DNA of 64,000 nt from Sunxiuqinia sp965372405 (GTDB taxonomy: Bacteria > Bacteroidota > Bacteroidia > Bacteroidales > Prolixibacteraceae). The notes beneath the pieces are model-generated. The model ran no database searches. It had not been told where the DNA came from and worked only from the letters and a program-made list of their open reading frames with translations. A program made the position numbers and the translations under genes. Positions 28,317-37,675 of this stretch are shown in pieces (the first letter of the stretch is position 1; each line of letters begins with the position of its first letter). The stretch spans positions 55,063 through 119,062 of the forward strand of contig CBDVCE010000003.1 of assembly GCA_965372405.1 (NCBI GenBank). Reading direction: 5' to 3'.

Positions 28317-31300
28317 ATGAAAAAGAACAAACTTTTATTCAAGCTAGTACTCATTTGCTTTTTTGCTTTAAGCTTCAGCAATTCATTTGCTCAGAAATTT
28401 GAAGTAAAAGGTCAGGTGAAAAGCAAAAATGGAGAATCCCTCCCGGGCGTAAACATTGTAATTAAAGGTACGACTGTTGGGACAATCTCAGACATGAATG
28501 GTCAATACATAATTAATCTAGATGAAGCTGAATCTACATTAGTTTATTCATTCATTGGGTTTCAAAAACAAGAAATCAAGGTAAACAGTCAAAACACAAT
28601 TAATGTAATCATGACTGAAGACATGACAGACCTTGACGAGGTTGTGGTTATTGGTTATGGTACGGTAAAGAAAAGTGACCTGACCGGTTCAGTAACTTCA
28701 ATTAAGGCAGAATCATTGGAAGAAACCCCTGCTGCTTCAGTTGACGCTTTATTGCAAGGAAAAGTTGCTGGCGTACAAATCACGCAAACGTCAGGCGAAC
28801 CTGGCTCAGGCGTGCAGGTAAGAATTAGAGGAATGAGCTCACGCCAGGGAAGCAACAGTCCATTGTATGTAATTGATGGCTTTCCATATGGCGATGCTGG
28901 AAACTTAAAACAACTAAACCCAAATGACATTGAATCAATTGAGGTTTTAAAAGATGCCTCTGCTTCTGCAATTTATGGATCTCGTGGAGCTAACGGTGTA
29001 ATCATCATAACAACGAAAGGAGCTAAAAATAATGAAAAAGCAAAAATTAGCTTTAGCTCCCAGATGGGTATTCAGGTTGTTGATGAATCAAAATTCGACT
29101 TGATTACTGACCCATTAACATACGCGGTTATAGATAATGAGATTCGCGAAAATGATACACGTGGTGGAGTTAATCCAAGATACATTGGCTCAAAAGATGA
29201 AAGTGGATTTTACTTTCCTTCCCTTACTGAAATTGCTGATGGATCATGGCCACACAAAACAAACTGGGCTGACGCGATTATGCGCAATGCCGTTACTCAA
29301 AACTATAATTTAGCAATATCTGGAGGTTCTGAAAAAACAGCCTATACAGTATCAGCTAATTATTTTGATCAGGAAGGTATTGTTATTGGTAACGACTACG
29401 AGAATTACACATTCAGAGTTAAACTTGATCAGATTGTAAAAAAGAACCTGAAAGTAGGTACAAACATTGCAATGAGCTATGTGAACCGAGACAAGACACA
29501 ATCTAATTCAGGAATTGGCAGAAATCCAATTTTCCCTATTTACGACGAAGATGGTGGATATTATAAAATTGGCGCAACTGATTTTTACAATCCGGTTATG
29601 CTTGCCAATGAAATTACAGATATTTCTGATGAATACGACATTAACGCGTTAGTGTTTATTGATTGGGAAATCATAGATGGACTACACTGGAAAACACAAG
29701 GAGGAGCAAAGTTAGGACATTCTGTTGGCGATTACTATGAGCCACGCACTACCTGGACTGGTGATCTTTTTAATGGAGTTGGGAAAGTAACCAATTATAC
29801 TGGCTGGACAGCTTTGGTTGAATCTTATCTCACGTATGTGAAGACGTACAACGAAAAGCATCAGATTACTGCAATGGGCGGTGTAACGAATGAGGTTAGC
29901 CAGGCAAGAGGCTCAGAACTAAGAGGTGAAGGATTTGTAAACGACAACCTGAAAAACGAATTGCTAACTTCTGCATCTGAAAGAAAATTAAGTAATTTTT
30001 TAAGCAAACAAACTCTACAATCATTCATTGCTCGTTTAAACTATGCGTTCAACAATAGATACTTAATTACTCTTACAGGAAGAGCCGATGGGTCTTCAAA
30101 GTTTGGAACAAATAATAAATGGGCTTTCTTCCCTTCAGGTGCCGCTGCCTGGAAAATGCATCAGGAAACTTTCATGCAAGATCAGGAATTGATTTCCACT
30201 CTAAAAATTCGTTCAAGCTACGGTTTCACAGGAAATCAGGCTATTCCAATCTATGGAACACTGAACCAGTATGGAATGAGAAAATACGTAAACGGTAGTT
30301 CATTAATTAGCGGATACGGACCATACGTCATTGGCAACTCAGGATTAAAATGGGAAACAACTTCACAGTTTGATGTTGGTTTCGACTTAGGATTCCTAGG
30401 TAACCGAATAATGGTTAATGCAGATTATTACGTAAAAAGATCAACTGATTTGTTGCGCCAGAAACAACTACCATTTTCGTCAGGATTTGATAATGTTTGG
30501 GTAAACGACGGTGAAATTCTTAATAAAGGATTTGAATTAAGCGTTGATGCGGCAGTTCTTGAAAATGATTTTAAATGGAATATTGTTGCAAACATAGCAC
30601 ACAACGAAAACGAAGTAGTTGACATTGGCGAAGAAGGTGAAGGAGAAGGCGTAAGAACAGGTGGATACCTGGAAACCTTCAGAGACTATCCAACCCGTTG
30701 GAGAAATGGACAGCCAATGAATGTGATTGTAGGCTACCGTGTTGATGGAATTATTCAAACTAACGAAGAAGGACTTGCAGCCGGTCTATCTGGAGAAGAA
30801 GCAATGCCTGGAGAATATAAATATGTTGACATAAGTGGAAATGGCGTTATTGATGATGAAGACCAAGAGGTTCTTGGAAACGTTCAGCCAGATTTCATTT
30901 TTGGTATCAACAATGAATTCAGATATAAAAATTTCGATTTAAGCATTCAACTAAATGGCGTTATAGGAAGCGACCTGATTAACTTAAAGAAATTTGAAGG
31001 CTCTAATAGCTTAGGACGCTGGACTGCTGACAACAAGAATAACGATTACCCAAGTCTACGTGGTGGACGACTAAATAAAATGTCTGATTGGTGGATAGAA
31101 GATGGTAGTTATTTACGAATTGCAAACGTAACACTGGGCTACAATTTACCAAATGAAACTATTCCTTTTATCCAAAAGGCCAGAGTTTACTTTAGCGGAT
31201 CAAACCTCCACACATTCACAAACTATACTGGATTCGATCCTGAATTTTCGGATGGCGTAGATTATGGAAGCTATCCAAAATACGCAACATACACTTTCGG

Positions 31301-31319
31301 ACTAAATGTAACATTTTAA
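28317..31319 (+). CDS. SusC/RagA-type TonB-dependent receptor
   Basis: A 1000-residue outer membrane transporter. It has a signal peptide (1-25), a carboxypeptidase-regulatory-like domain (about 28-105, GQVKSKNGESLPGVNIVIKG), a plug with the SusC motif LDEVVVIGYGTVKKSDLTGS near 108-127 and YVIDGFPYG, then a beta barrel ending in the aromatic Phe expected for outer membrane proteins. With SusD it imports oligosaccharides using TonB. It is the first gene of the plus-strand PUL operon; susD follows after 17 bases. Confidence 0.97.
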   Translation: MKKNKLLFKLVLICFFALSFSNSFAQKFEVKGQVKSKNGESLPGVNIVIKGTTVGTISDMNGQYIINLDEAESTLVYSFIGFQKQEIKVNSQNTINVIMTEDMTDLDEVVVIGYGTVKKSDLTGSVTSIKAESLEETPAASVDALLQGKVAGVQITQTSGEPGSGVQVRIRGMSSRQGSNSPLYVIDGFPYGDAGNLKQLNPNDIESIEVLKDASASAIYGSRGANGVIIITTKGAKNNEKAKISFSSQMGIQVVDESKFDLITDPLTYAVIDNEIRENDTRGGVNPRYIGSKDESGFYFPSLTEIADGSWPHKTNWADAIMRNAVTQNYNLAISGGSEKTAYTVSANYFDQEGIVIGNDYENYTFRVKLDQIVKKNLKVGTNIAMSYVNRDKTQSNSGIGRNPIFPIYDEDGGYYKIGATDFYNPVMLANEITDISDEYDINALVFIDWEIIDGLHWKTQGGAKLGHSVGDYYEPRTTWTGDLFNGVGKVTNYTGWTALVESYLTYVKTYNEKHQITAMGGVTNEVSQARGSELRGEGFVNDNLKNELLTSASERKLSNFLSKQTLQSFIARLNYAFNNRYLITLTGRADGSSKFGTNNKWAFFPSGAAAWKMHQETFMQDQELISTLKIRSSYGFTGNQAIPIYGTLNQYGMRKYVNGSSLISGYGPYVIGNSGLKWETTSQFDVGFDLGFLGNRIMVNADYYVKRSTDLLRQKQLPFSSGFDNVWVNDGEILNKGFELSVDAAVLENDFKWNIVANIAHNENEVVDIGEEGEGEGVRTGGYLETFRDYPTRWRNGQPMNVIVGYRVDGIIQTNEEGLAAGLSGEEAMPGEYKYVDISGNGVIDDEDQEVLGNVQPDFIFGINNEFRYKNFDLSIQLNGVIGSDLINLKKFEGSNSLGRWTADNKNNDYPSLRGGRLNKMSDWWIEDGSYLRIANVTLGYNLPNETIPFIQKARVYFSGSNLHTFTNYTGFDPEFSDGVDYGSYPKYATYTFGLNVTF

Positions 31320-31336
31320 GAATTTAAATTGATTTA

Positions 31337-32824
31337 ATGATGAAGACACTAAAATATATAATTCCGATTGTTGCCTGCATTGCATTGCTAGGTTGCTCAT
31401 TGGAAGAAGAGCCATACGGCTTCCTTAACGAGGAGAATTTCTACCAAACAGGAAATGATGCCGAATCTGCACTACTCTATGCTTATGCTGTGATGCCAGA
31501 ATTGGGATATTATTCAAGATTCTATTACTATGTAGCACATTGCTCAACCGAAGAATTTACACAGAAATCGGATGCAGGTGCCGGTCAGCATGAGCTGGAT
31601 GGATATATCACGAATAACTCCACTGAAGATTTAAGAGAAGTATTTCGTCACGCTTATATCTCCATCAACAGAACATTTCCGATAATTGAGAAAGCCCCCG
31701 AGATATCAATGAACGAGGATTATAAAAATCAAATCATTGGAGAAGCACATTTCCTTCGTGCATTAAATTACTACAACCTGGTAAGATTATTTGGTTCTGT
31801 TCCATTACGCAAAGAGGCTATGAGTGATTTCAATTCAGCAGGACAAGCATTTGCTCCTATTGAGGAAATATACACCTATATTGTTGAAGACCTCACAACA
31901 GCTGAATCACTAATGGACAATGTTGCCCGAAGAGGCCGAGCAAACAAAGTTGCAGCTCAAGGCTTATTAGCGAACGTGTACCTATTCATTGCATCAGCTG
32001 CAGAATCGGGATTAGAAGGCTATTCTTTTGGAGGCTCACAATATTACACGATGGCAAAAGATTACGCCAGCAAAGTAGTTAATGATCAATCTCAATATGG
32101 CATTGACAATAACCTGTTCAATATTTTTGATCCAGAAACTGAATCAAGCCCTGAATTAATTTTTAGCATTATAGCATCAAGGGTTGAAATTGGAGCAACA
32201 AACATGCAAAGCTTGCTTTCTACTCCATACGTCTCTCCATACTTCCAGCTTCCTGCAGAACAAGGCGGATACCAAATTGGTTTTGGCTGGGCACATGTTC
32301 TGGTTGAGATTCCATTCTACAATTCTTATTCAGATGATGACTTAAGAAAAAGTATCACATTTGCCGATTCTTACACAACAGAATCAGGCGAAGAAGTCAC
32401 CTACCCAGATGGAGGTTTATCAAGACCATTCACAATTAAATATCTTGATTCCAATCGTACAGGTGGAGAAGATAGTGGAAACAGGATTCCAATCATCCGC
32501 TACTCAGAAGTACTTCTTACTTATGCTGAAGCAAGTGGACTAACACAAGAGGGAGTAGACGCCTTAAATCAAGTTCGTACAAGAGCAAATCTAAATGCAT
32601 ATTCTTTAAGTGATTTCTCAAGCGACTCAGACTTCAGAGATGCTGTTTTACAAGAGCGCACATGGGAATTAGCCTATGAGTATCAACATTTATATGACTT
32701 AAGAAGAACCGGCAAAATGGAAACGGTATTGGCTAACCAGTACGGTAAAAACCTTCAAAAGAACATTTACTTCTTTGAAATTCCATTTGAGGAAGTTGAC
32801 CGCAATCCGGAAGCAAGCAATTAA
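31337..32824 (+). CDS. SusD/RagB-type glycan-binding lipoprotein
   Basis: A 495-residue outer membrane lipoprotein (leader ending ALLGC, Cys near 20). It has the N-terminal SusD-like TPR region with GEAHFLRALNYYNLVRLFG near 135-153, and the RagB/SusD C-terminal part with RIPIIRYSEVLLTYAEA and ELAYEYQHLYDLRRTG. It forms the lid of the SusC transporter and binds the glycan at the cell surface. Directly after susC. Confidence 0.97.
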   Translation: MMKTLKYIIPIVACIALLGCSLEEEPYGFLNEENFYQTGNDAESALLYAYAVMPELGYYSRFYYYVAHCSTEEFTQKSDAGAGQHELDGYITNNSTEDLREVFRHAYISINRTFPIIEKAPEISMNEDYKNQIIGEAHFLRALNYYNLVRLFGSVPLRKEAMSDFNSAGQAFAPIEEIYTYIVEDLTTAESLMDNVARRGRANKVAAQGLLANVYLFIASAAESGLEGYSFGGSQYYTMAKDYASKVVNDQSQYGIDNNLFNIFDPETESSPELIFSIIASRVEIGATNMQSLLSTPYVSPYFQLPAEQGGYQIGFGWAHVLVEIPFYNSYSDDDLRKSITFADSYTTESGEEVTYPDGGLSRPFTIKYLDSNRTGGEDSGNRIPIIRYSEVLLTYAEASGLTQEGVDALNQVRTRANLNAYSLSDFSSDSDFRDAVLQERTWELAYEYQHLYDLRRTGKMETVLANQYGKNLQKNIYFFEIPFEEVDRNPEASN

Positions 32825-32842
32825 CATTTAAACTTTACAATC

Positions 32843-33712
32843 ATGAACATTATCTATAAATTTTTCACTTTGCTGATTATTGCAGCTATCGTTTTCAGCT
32901 GTACCGAAGATGAGTATATCAGCAATCAAAGACAGATACTTGCTGTTAAGGTTGATGGACAAATAGGCATGGCAGATGTCCCAACTTCAATGGAAGTGAA
33001 CGACACTGTTAAAATTCTTGTCACTGAATCTGTTGACATCTCGAACCTTGCACCAAATATTGTTATCTCTCCCGGAGCAAAAATTAACCCGGCTTCTGGT
33101 CAGGCAGTAGACTTTGCTTCAAATGGAAATAAATACAACTACACAATTACTGCCGAATCAGGAGTAACCAAAGAATGGGTAATGGTTGTTGAAACATTTG
33201 ACAACCCTTTGAAAGGAACCTGGACAATAGAAACCTTCGAAATTTACTGGGATGACTGGTTTGGTTGGGGAAATGCAGGAACTTTACCTTTTGTTGATAT
33301 TTTTCCTGAAACAGCACCTGGTCTTGATGACATCATCGTTATGGGTCCAATTGAAGACTTAACGGACGATGGCGCTGTGTGGGGAAACTACGAGCGTCAA
33401 GCTGGACCTGACGGAGAATTTGCAAGCTGGGTTTACACATCAACCGGTACCAACTGGGGCTTTAAGTTTGACAAAGTTCCTGCCGGAACAGGTAAATGGT
33501 TTATCAATGTAGATGGATCCATTACAATTGTCAGCGATAGTGGCATCACTTCAAACATGAAAAAGATTGAAACTACATCCGATGGCAAACTCAAACTATT
33601 CACCAATCCGGGCGATCAAGGCTGGGACATCGACTGGGGCGATTACTATGGCAATAATTACAACAAATTTATTGCTGCCTGGGATGTTTGGTACACACTA
33701 AAAAAACAGTAA
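32843..33712 (+). CDS. PUL surface lipoprotein, SusE/F-position
   Basis: A 289-residue lipoprotein (AIVFSC, Cys near 20). Residues about 30-115 form a beta-sandwich region of the DUF5018-like kind (VDISNLAPNIVISPGAKINP, then TAESGVTKEWVMVVE). The C-terminal part (about 125-289) is rich in Trp, Asp and Gly (YWDDWFGWGNAG, WDIDWGDYYGNNYN), as in glycan-binding domains. Its place right after susD is that of SusE/SusF proteins. A binding role is inferred; no catalytic motif is seen. Confidence 0.7.
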   Translation: MNIIYKFFTLLIIAAIVFSCTEDEYISNQRQILAVKVDGQIGMADVPTSMEVNDTVKILVTESVDISNLAPNIVISPGAKINPASGQAVDFASNGNKYNYTITAESGVTKEWVMVVETFDNPLKGTWTIETFEIYWDDWFGWGNAGTLPFVDIFPETAPGLDDIIVMGPIEDLTDDGAVWGNYERQAGPDGEFASWVYTSTGTNWGFKFDKVPAGTGKWFINVDGSITIVSDSGITSNMKKIETTSDGKLKLFTNPGDQGWDIDWGDYYGNNYNKFIAAWDVWYTLKKQ

Positions 33713-33715
33713 ACA

Positions 33716-33759
33716 TTGATAAGTCAGGATAGCACCTAGTCGTTATCCTGACTTATCAA
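33716..33759 (+). promoter_or_regulatory. Strong intercistronic hairpin in the PUL operon
   Basis: Two 16-base arms (33716-33731 and 33744-33759) pair perfectly around a 12-base loop. No T run follows, so it is not a standard terminator. Lying between the susC/D/lipoprotein genes and the hydrolase genes, it could protect the 3' end of a processed upstream mRNA and so keep transporter levels above enzyme levels. Confidence 0.7.
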
Positions 33760-33771
33760 AATCACAAAAAT

Positions 33772-35283
33772 ATGGCTAGTTATAGAATATCATTAATTTT
33801 CTTCTTTTGCATGATTTCAACCCTGATGGCATGCAATGAAGATAATACAACCCCAATTACAGAACCTGTAGATGATGTTGTTTTAATCAAAACTTCAGAG
33901 GTGATTAACAACGCTTATATTGGTAACGGTGCTCAATGGAATGCATACCCAAACGCGTATTTAAACTGGGATTCTCCAATCTCTGATTCAGACTGGAATA
34001 AAATGTATCAGCGATTAGACTTTATGAAGCCCAAACTAATGCGGGTAACAATTGCAGCAGGATGGAAATATGCGAGGAATGGCGCTTACGATCCTGATTT
34101 ACAGATTGAGCCATTAGGGAAAATTCTTCAGTATTGTACCGATAACAACATTACAGTAATGTTTGGTGACTGGGGTGGCAATATGGTTGATGCTTCAAAA
34201 AATACAATTAATGAAGAAAATCTAGCTGATGCTGCAAAATATGCTGATTACCTAATCAACAACAAGGGCTATTCCTGCATAAAATATTACAACATGGTTA
34301 ATGAGCCAAATGGAGATTGGTCATCAACAAATGGTAGTTATGATTTATGGAAAAATGCCATCGTTTACTTCTACAATGAATTGGAAAATTTGGGGCTCAC
34401 CAACAAACTAAGCATTGTTGGACCCGATGTTGCAATCTGGGATAAAAACGATGTGCCCTGGGTTACAAATTCAGCAAGTGAACTAGGTGATAAAATTGGA
34501 TTGTACGATATACACACCTATCCGGGTCAAACAGAGGTTCGTAATCATAGCTATTCTGATATGATAAAAGCCTATATCGACAAAGTTCCTGCAGGGAAAA
34601 AGATGGTAATGGGAGAACTTGGATTTAAATATCCATCCAACTCAGAAGCATCACTTTACAACGAAAACAAATCAAGAGCTGAAGCAGATGAATTTGCTTC
34701 AAACGAAGATGGGAACATGTTTGTTAAAGATTTCTTCTACGGAATTGATATGGCTGATGCAGTAATACAAATTGCCAATTCGGGCTATTCCGGAGTTGTG
34801 GCATGGATGCTCGACGATGCCATGCACAATACCAGAGGCGACGGTGGAAAAGATTTGAAAACATGGGGTTTCTGGAACATCCTAGGCGAAGAGATTTTTG
34901 GAGGCGCAAAGGAAGAAGAGCTGCGTCCATGGTTTTATTCCTATTCACTTTTATCCAGATATATGCAAACCGGATCTAAAGTTTACAAAGTTGAGTTACC
35001 AGATAAATATGGTTTAAATGCATTAGCTGTCAGCAAAAATGGCAAATACATGATTGCTGTATTGAATAGCGGATATCCAACTTATCAAATAAAGCTGAAG
35101 TCTGATAATGAAATCATTCTCAATGGAGCGAAAAAGTTTGTTTATTCCGACTCCGTTCGACCAGTTGATTCGAATGACTTTCCTACTCCGGTAGAAACTG
35201 GAATCTCTCTAAATCTGGGCGCTGGGCTTAATATGGATATTGCCGGGCAAAGCCTGACCATTTTTACAAATTTTGATTATTAA
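33772..35283 (+). CDS. Clan GH-A glycoside hydrolase, lipoprotein
   Basis: A 503-residue secreted hydrolase with lipoprotein leader LMAC (Cys21). The TIM-barrel pattern of clan GH-A is visible: IGNGAQWNAYP near 50-60, RLDFMKPKLMRV, NEP at 177-179 with presumed acid/base Glu178, and VMGELGFKYP with presumed nucleophile Glu282. A beta domain follows from about 410. It is clearly a paralogue of 37676-39193 (shared GNGxQWxAYP, KYYNxVNEPNGxW, YGIDMADxxIQI, AWMLDDAMH/AWDVDDAMH). I cannot place it in a numbered GH family by eye. Confidence 0.75.
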   Translation: MASYRISLIFFFCMISTLMACNEDNTTPITEPVDDVVLIKTSEVINNAYIGNGAQWNAYPNAYLNWDSPISDSDWNKMYQRLDFMKPKLMRVTIAAGWKYARNGAYDPDLQIEPLGKILQYCTDNNITVMFGDWGGNMVDASKNTINEENLADAAKYADYLINNKGYSCIKYYNMVNEPNGDWSSTNGSYDLWKNAIVYFYNELENLGLTNKLSIVGPDVAIWDKNDVPWVTNSASELGDKIGLYDIHTYPGQTEVRNHSYSDMIKAYIDKVPAGKKMVMGELGFKYPSNSEASLYNENKSRAEADEFASNEDGNMFVKDFFYGIDMADAVIQIANSGYSGVVAWMLDDAMHNTRGDGGKDLKTWGFWNILGEEIFGGAKEEELRPWFYSYSLLSRYMQTGSKVYKVELPDKYGLNALAVSKNGKYMIAVLNSGYPTYQIKLKSDNEIILNGAKKFVYSDSVRPVDSNDFPTPVETGISLNLGAGLNMDIAGQSLTIFTNFDY

Positions 35284-35302
35284 TAATAGTTAGCGTTTTA
35301 TT

Positions 35303-36568
35303 ATGCGAAGAAATAAATCCAATATACTTTTTGAATCAGTATTGATTATTCTAATTCTTTTTCTTTTCAACAATTGCACAAATAGTAAGATTGACAACTC
35401 AAAAAAGACATCAGAAATAGAAAAAACATACCCGCCAGAAGTAGAAAATTACAACTATATACTGGGGACACAAACAATTGACCCTGCATATAAATTCACA
35501 GAAGAAACCGGACTTGTTGAGTCAGCTCGTGAAATTCGCAAAATGGGATCAAACCTATTAAAAATTGCGTTGGCTTCTGGTGGCAATAAATATAAAGACA
35601 TTAGTTACAAAGCAAAATCACTTCAAGACCTGGTTGAAAATGAGCCTTCATTCAGGAAAGTTATCGACATGGATTTTACCTACTACATGTTTTGGGCTTA
35701 TGGTTCTGAAAATTTCACTGACGGACTAACAGATGAAGAAGCCGAGCAAGAATATAAAGCAATTTATGATTTAACAACTTACCTGCTTAAGCAGTACAAC
35801 AATACAGGTAAAACATTCTACATAGGTCACTGGGAAGGTGATTGGCATTTGGTTAATGATCCCGAAAGCATGTGGGCTTACGACAGAAAAGATGTCCCAA
35901 CAGAACGTATTCAGGGAATGACTGACTGGCTAAACATTAGACAAAAAGCGGTTGATGATGCTAAAGCTAAAAGCAATTTTACAAATGTAGAAGTATACCA
36001 TTACACCGAAGTTTGTCTTATACCTTATAACGATGAAAGTTATCCGAGGATTACAAATAAAATTTTGCCTTACACAAATGTTGACTATGTTTCATACTCG
36101 TGTTATGACGCCACAAAACATGCATTCACGCATGACGATGTAAAAGAAAAACTGGGAGCAGCTTTGGATTATATTGAACTTAATTTGAAACCAAAACCCG
36201 AAATTAAAGGAAAACGAGTCTGGATTGGTGAATATGGCTACCCTGTTGGCCGTGGCGAAGATGCAGACCCAAAAACTTCGGAGCAACAAGATTCAAGAAG
36301 CAGAAATGTAATCCAATATGCTATGGAATGGGGATGTCCATTCATTTTATACTGGGAGATATACAACAATGAAATTAAAGATGGCAAGCAGAATGGCTTT
36401 TGGATGATTGATGATTCGGGAGCAAAGCAGCCTATCTACAACACACACAAAGATTTTTACAAGGAACAAAAAGAATATGTAAATGACTATCTGGAAATGA
36501 ATGGTCACTTACCTTCAGATGAAGTATTCAAGGAGCAAGCTCTCAAATATTTCAAAAACAAAAAATAA
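35303..36568 (+). CDS. Putative TIM-barrel glycosidase, lipoprotein
   Basis: A 421-residue protein with a lipoprotein leader (LFNNC, Cys25). GHWEGDWHL near 175-183 places Glu178 where a clan A acid/base could be, and VWIGEYGYP near 307-315 places Glu310 like a clan A nucleophile; CPFILYWEIYNN is a typical strand-8 end. These signs suggest a distant clan GH-A glycosidase, but the strand-4 NEP signature is missing, so activity is not sure. It is 19 bases after the previous hydrolase and belongs to the PUL operon. Confidence 0.55.
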   Translation: MRRNKSNILFESVLIILILFLFNNCTNSKIDNSKKTSEIEKTYPPEVENYNYILGTQTIDPAYKFTEETGLVESAREIRKMGSNLLKIALASGGNKYKDISYKAKSLQDLVENEPSFRKVIDMDFTYYMFWAYGSENFTDGLTDEEAEQEYKAIYDLTTYLLKQYNNTGKTFYIGHWEGDWHLVNDPESMWAYDRKDVPTERIQGMTDWLNIRQKAVDDAKAKSNFTNVEVYHYTEVCLIPYNDESYPRITNKILPYTNVDYVSYSCYDATKHAFTHDDVKEKLGAALDYIELNLKPKPEIKGKRVWIGEYGYPVGRGEDADPKTSEQQDSRSRNVIQYAMEWGCPFILYWEIYNNEIKDGKQNGFWMIDDSGAKQPIYNTHKDFYKEQKEYVNDYLEMNGHLPSDEVFKEQALKYFKNKK

Positions 36569-36658
36569 CCAACAGGAAGTGGGAGAATTTTAAGCAGAAA
36601 CACATTAGACACTGATTAACATTCAACTTGAGATGAACGAATTTATTTTAAAGAAATC

Positions 36659-37672
36659 ATGAAACTAAAAAAGCACCCGAATAATCCAATATTAAAACCA
36701 AACCCTAAAAACAATTGGGAAAACCTTGTAGTTTGCAACCCAGGCGCATGGTATGAAGATGGAAAATTCTATTTATTATACCGAGCAGCGGGCGATGACA
36801 AAGAGCACATTATAAGAATGGGCCTCGCAATCAGTGAAGATGGAGTCAACTTCACAAGACAGTCAGACAAACCTGCTTTTGAACCAAGCTCTGATGGCCC
36901 GGACATGGGAGGTGTTGAAGATCCACGCATCGTTAAATTTGATGATGAATTTTACATCACCTATGCATACCGTCCAGTTGCTCCAGGCCAATACTGGAAA
37001 TTTGAGCACGATGTAATCTGCCTGCCAGATGCAAGCTGCAACGCACCTTTGGTTTACAAAAACAATATTGCAAATTCAGGACTGGCAATGACCAAAGATT
37101 TCAAAACATGGAGACGATTAGGGAGAATGACACAATCAAATCTTGATGATCGTGACGTGATTTTGTTTCCTGAAAAGATTAATAACAAATTTGTAATGCT
37201 ACATCGCCCAAAAGAGTGGATTGGAGCTGAATATGGTTGTGATTTTGCATCTATGTGGATTACTTTCTCTGATGACATGATGGTCTGGAACAATCCAAGC
37301 AAACTTCTTTTAAGTGGCCGGGAAGGAACCTGGGAAGAAAAAGTTGGAGGCAGCACTCCCCCACTTAAAACAAAAGATGGCTGGTTGGTTCTGTATCATG
37401 GTGTTGAAAATGGAGGACAAGGCTATTACCGGGTTGGTGCACTACTTCTTGATCTGGAAGATCCTACTAAAATATTGGGTAAAACCGAAGATTGGATAAT
37501 GGAACCTGAACATGATTACGAAATTGAAGGTTTTTATAAAGGCTGTGTTTTCCCAACAGGAAATGTAATTGTGGATGATACTTTATACGTTTACTATGGT
37601 GGTGCTGACAAATATGTTGGGCTAGCAACTTGCAGCGTAAAAGAACTGATTGATCATTTAAAAAAAGCATAA
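36659..37672 (+). CDS. GH130 mannoside phosphorylase/mannosidase
   Basis: A 337-residue cytoplasm-like protein (no signal peptide) of GH130, whose known members act on beta-mannosides, as phosphorylases or hydrolases. The five-bladed propeller pattern is visible: HPNNPILKPNPKNNWE at 5-20, NPGAWYEDGKFYLLYRAAG, GGVEDPRIVKFDDEFYITY near 84-102, and KDGWLVLYHGV. Asp in EDPR is the family acid. The lack of a leader suggests it works on sugars already imported by SusCD and the symporter. It is flanked by two clan A hydrolases. Confidence 0.85.
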   Translation: MKLKKHPNNPILKPNPKNNWENLVVCNPGAWYEDGKFYLLYRAAGDDKEHIIRMGLAISEDGVNFTRQSDKPAFEPSSDGPDMGGVEDPRIVKFDDEFYITYAYRPVAPGQYWKFEHDVICLPDASCNAPLVYKNNIANSGLAMTKDFKTWRRLGRMTQSNLDDRDVILFPEKINNKFVMLHRPKEWIGAEYGCDFASMWITFSDDMMVWNNPSKLLLSGREGTWEEKVGGSTPPLKTKDGWLVLYHGVENGGQGYYRVGALLLDLEDPTKILGKTEDWIMEPEHDYEIEGFYKGCVFPTGNVIVDDTLYVYYGGADKYVGLATCSVKELIDHLKKA

Positions 37673-37675
37673 GAA

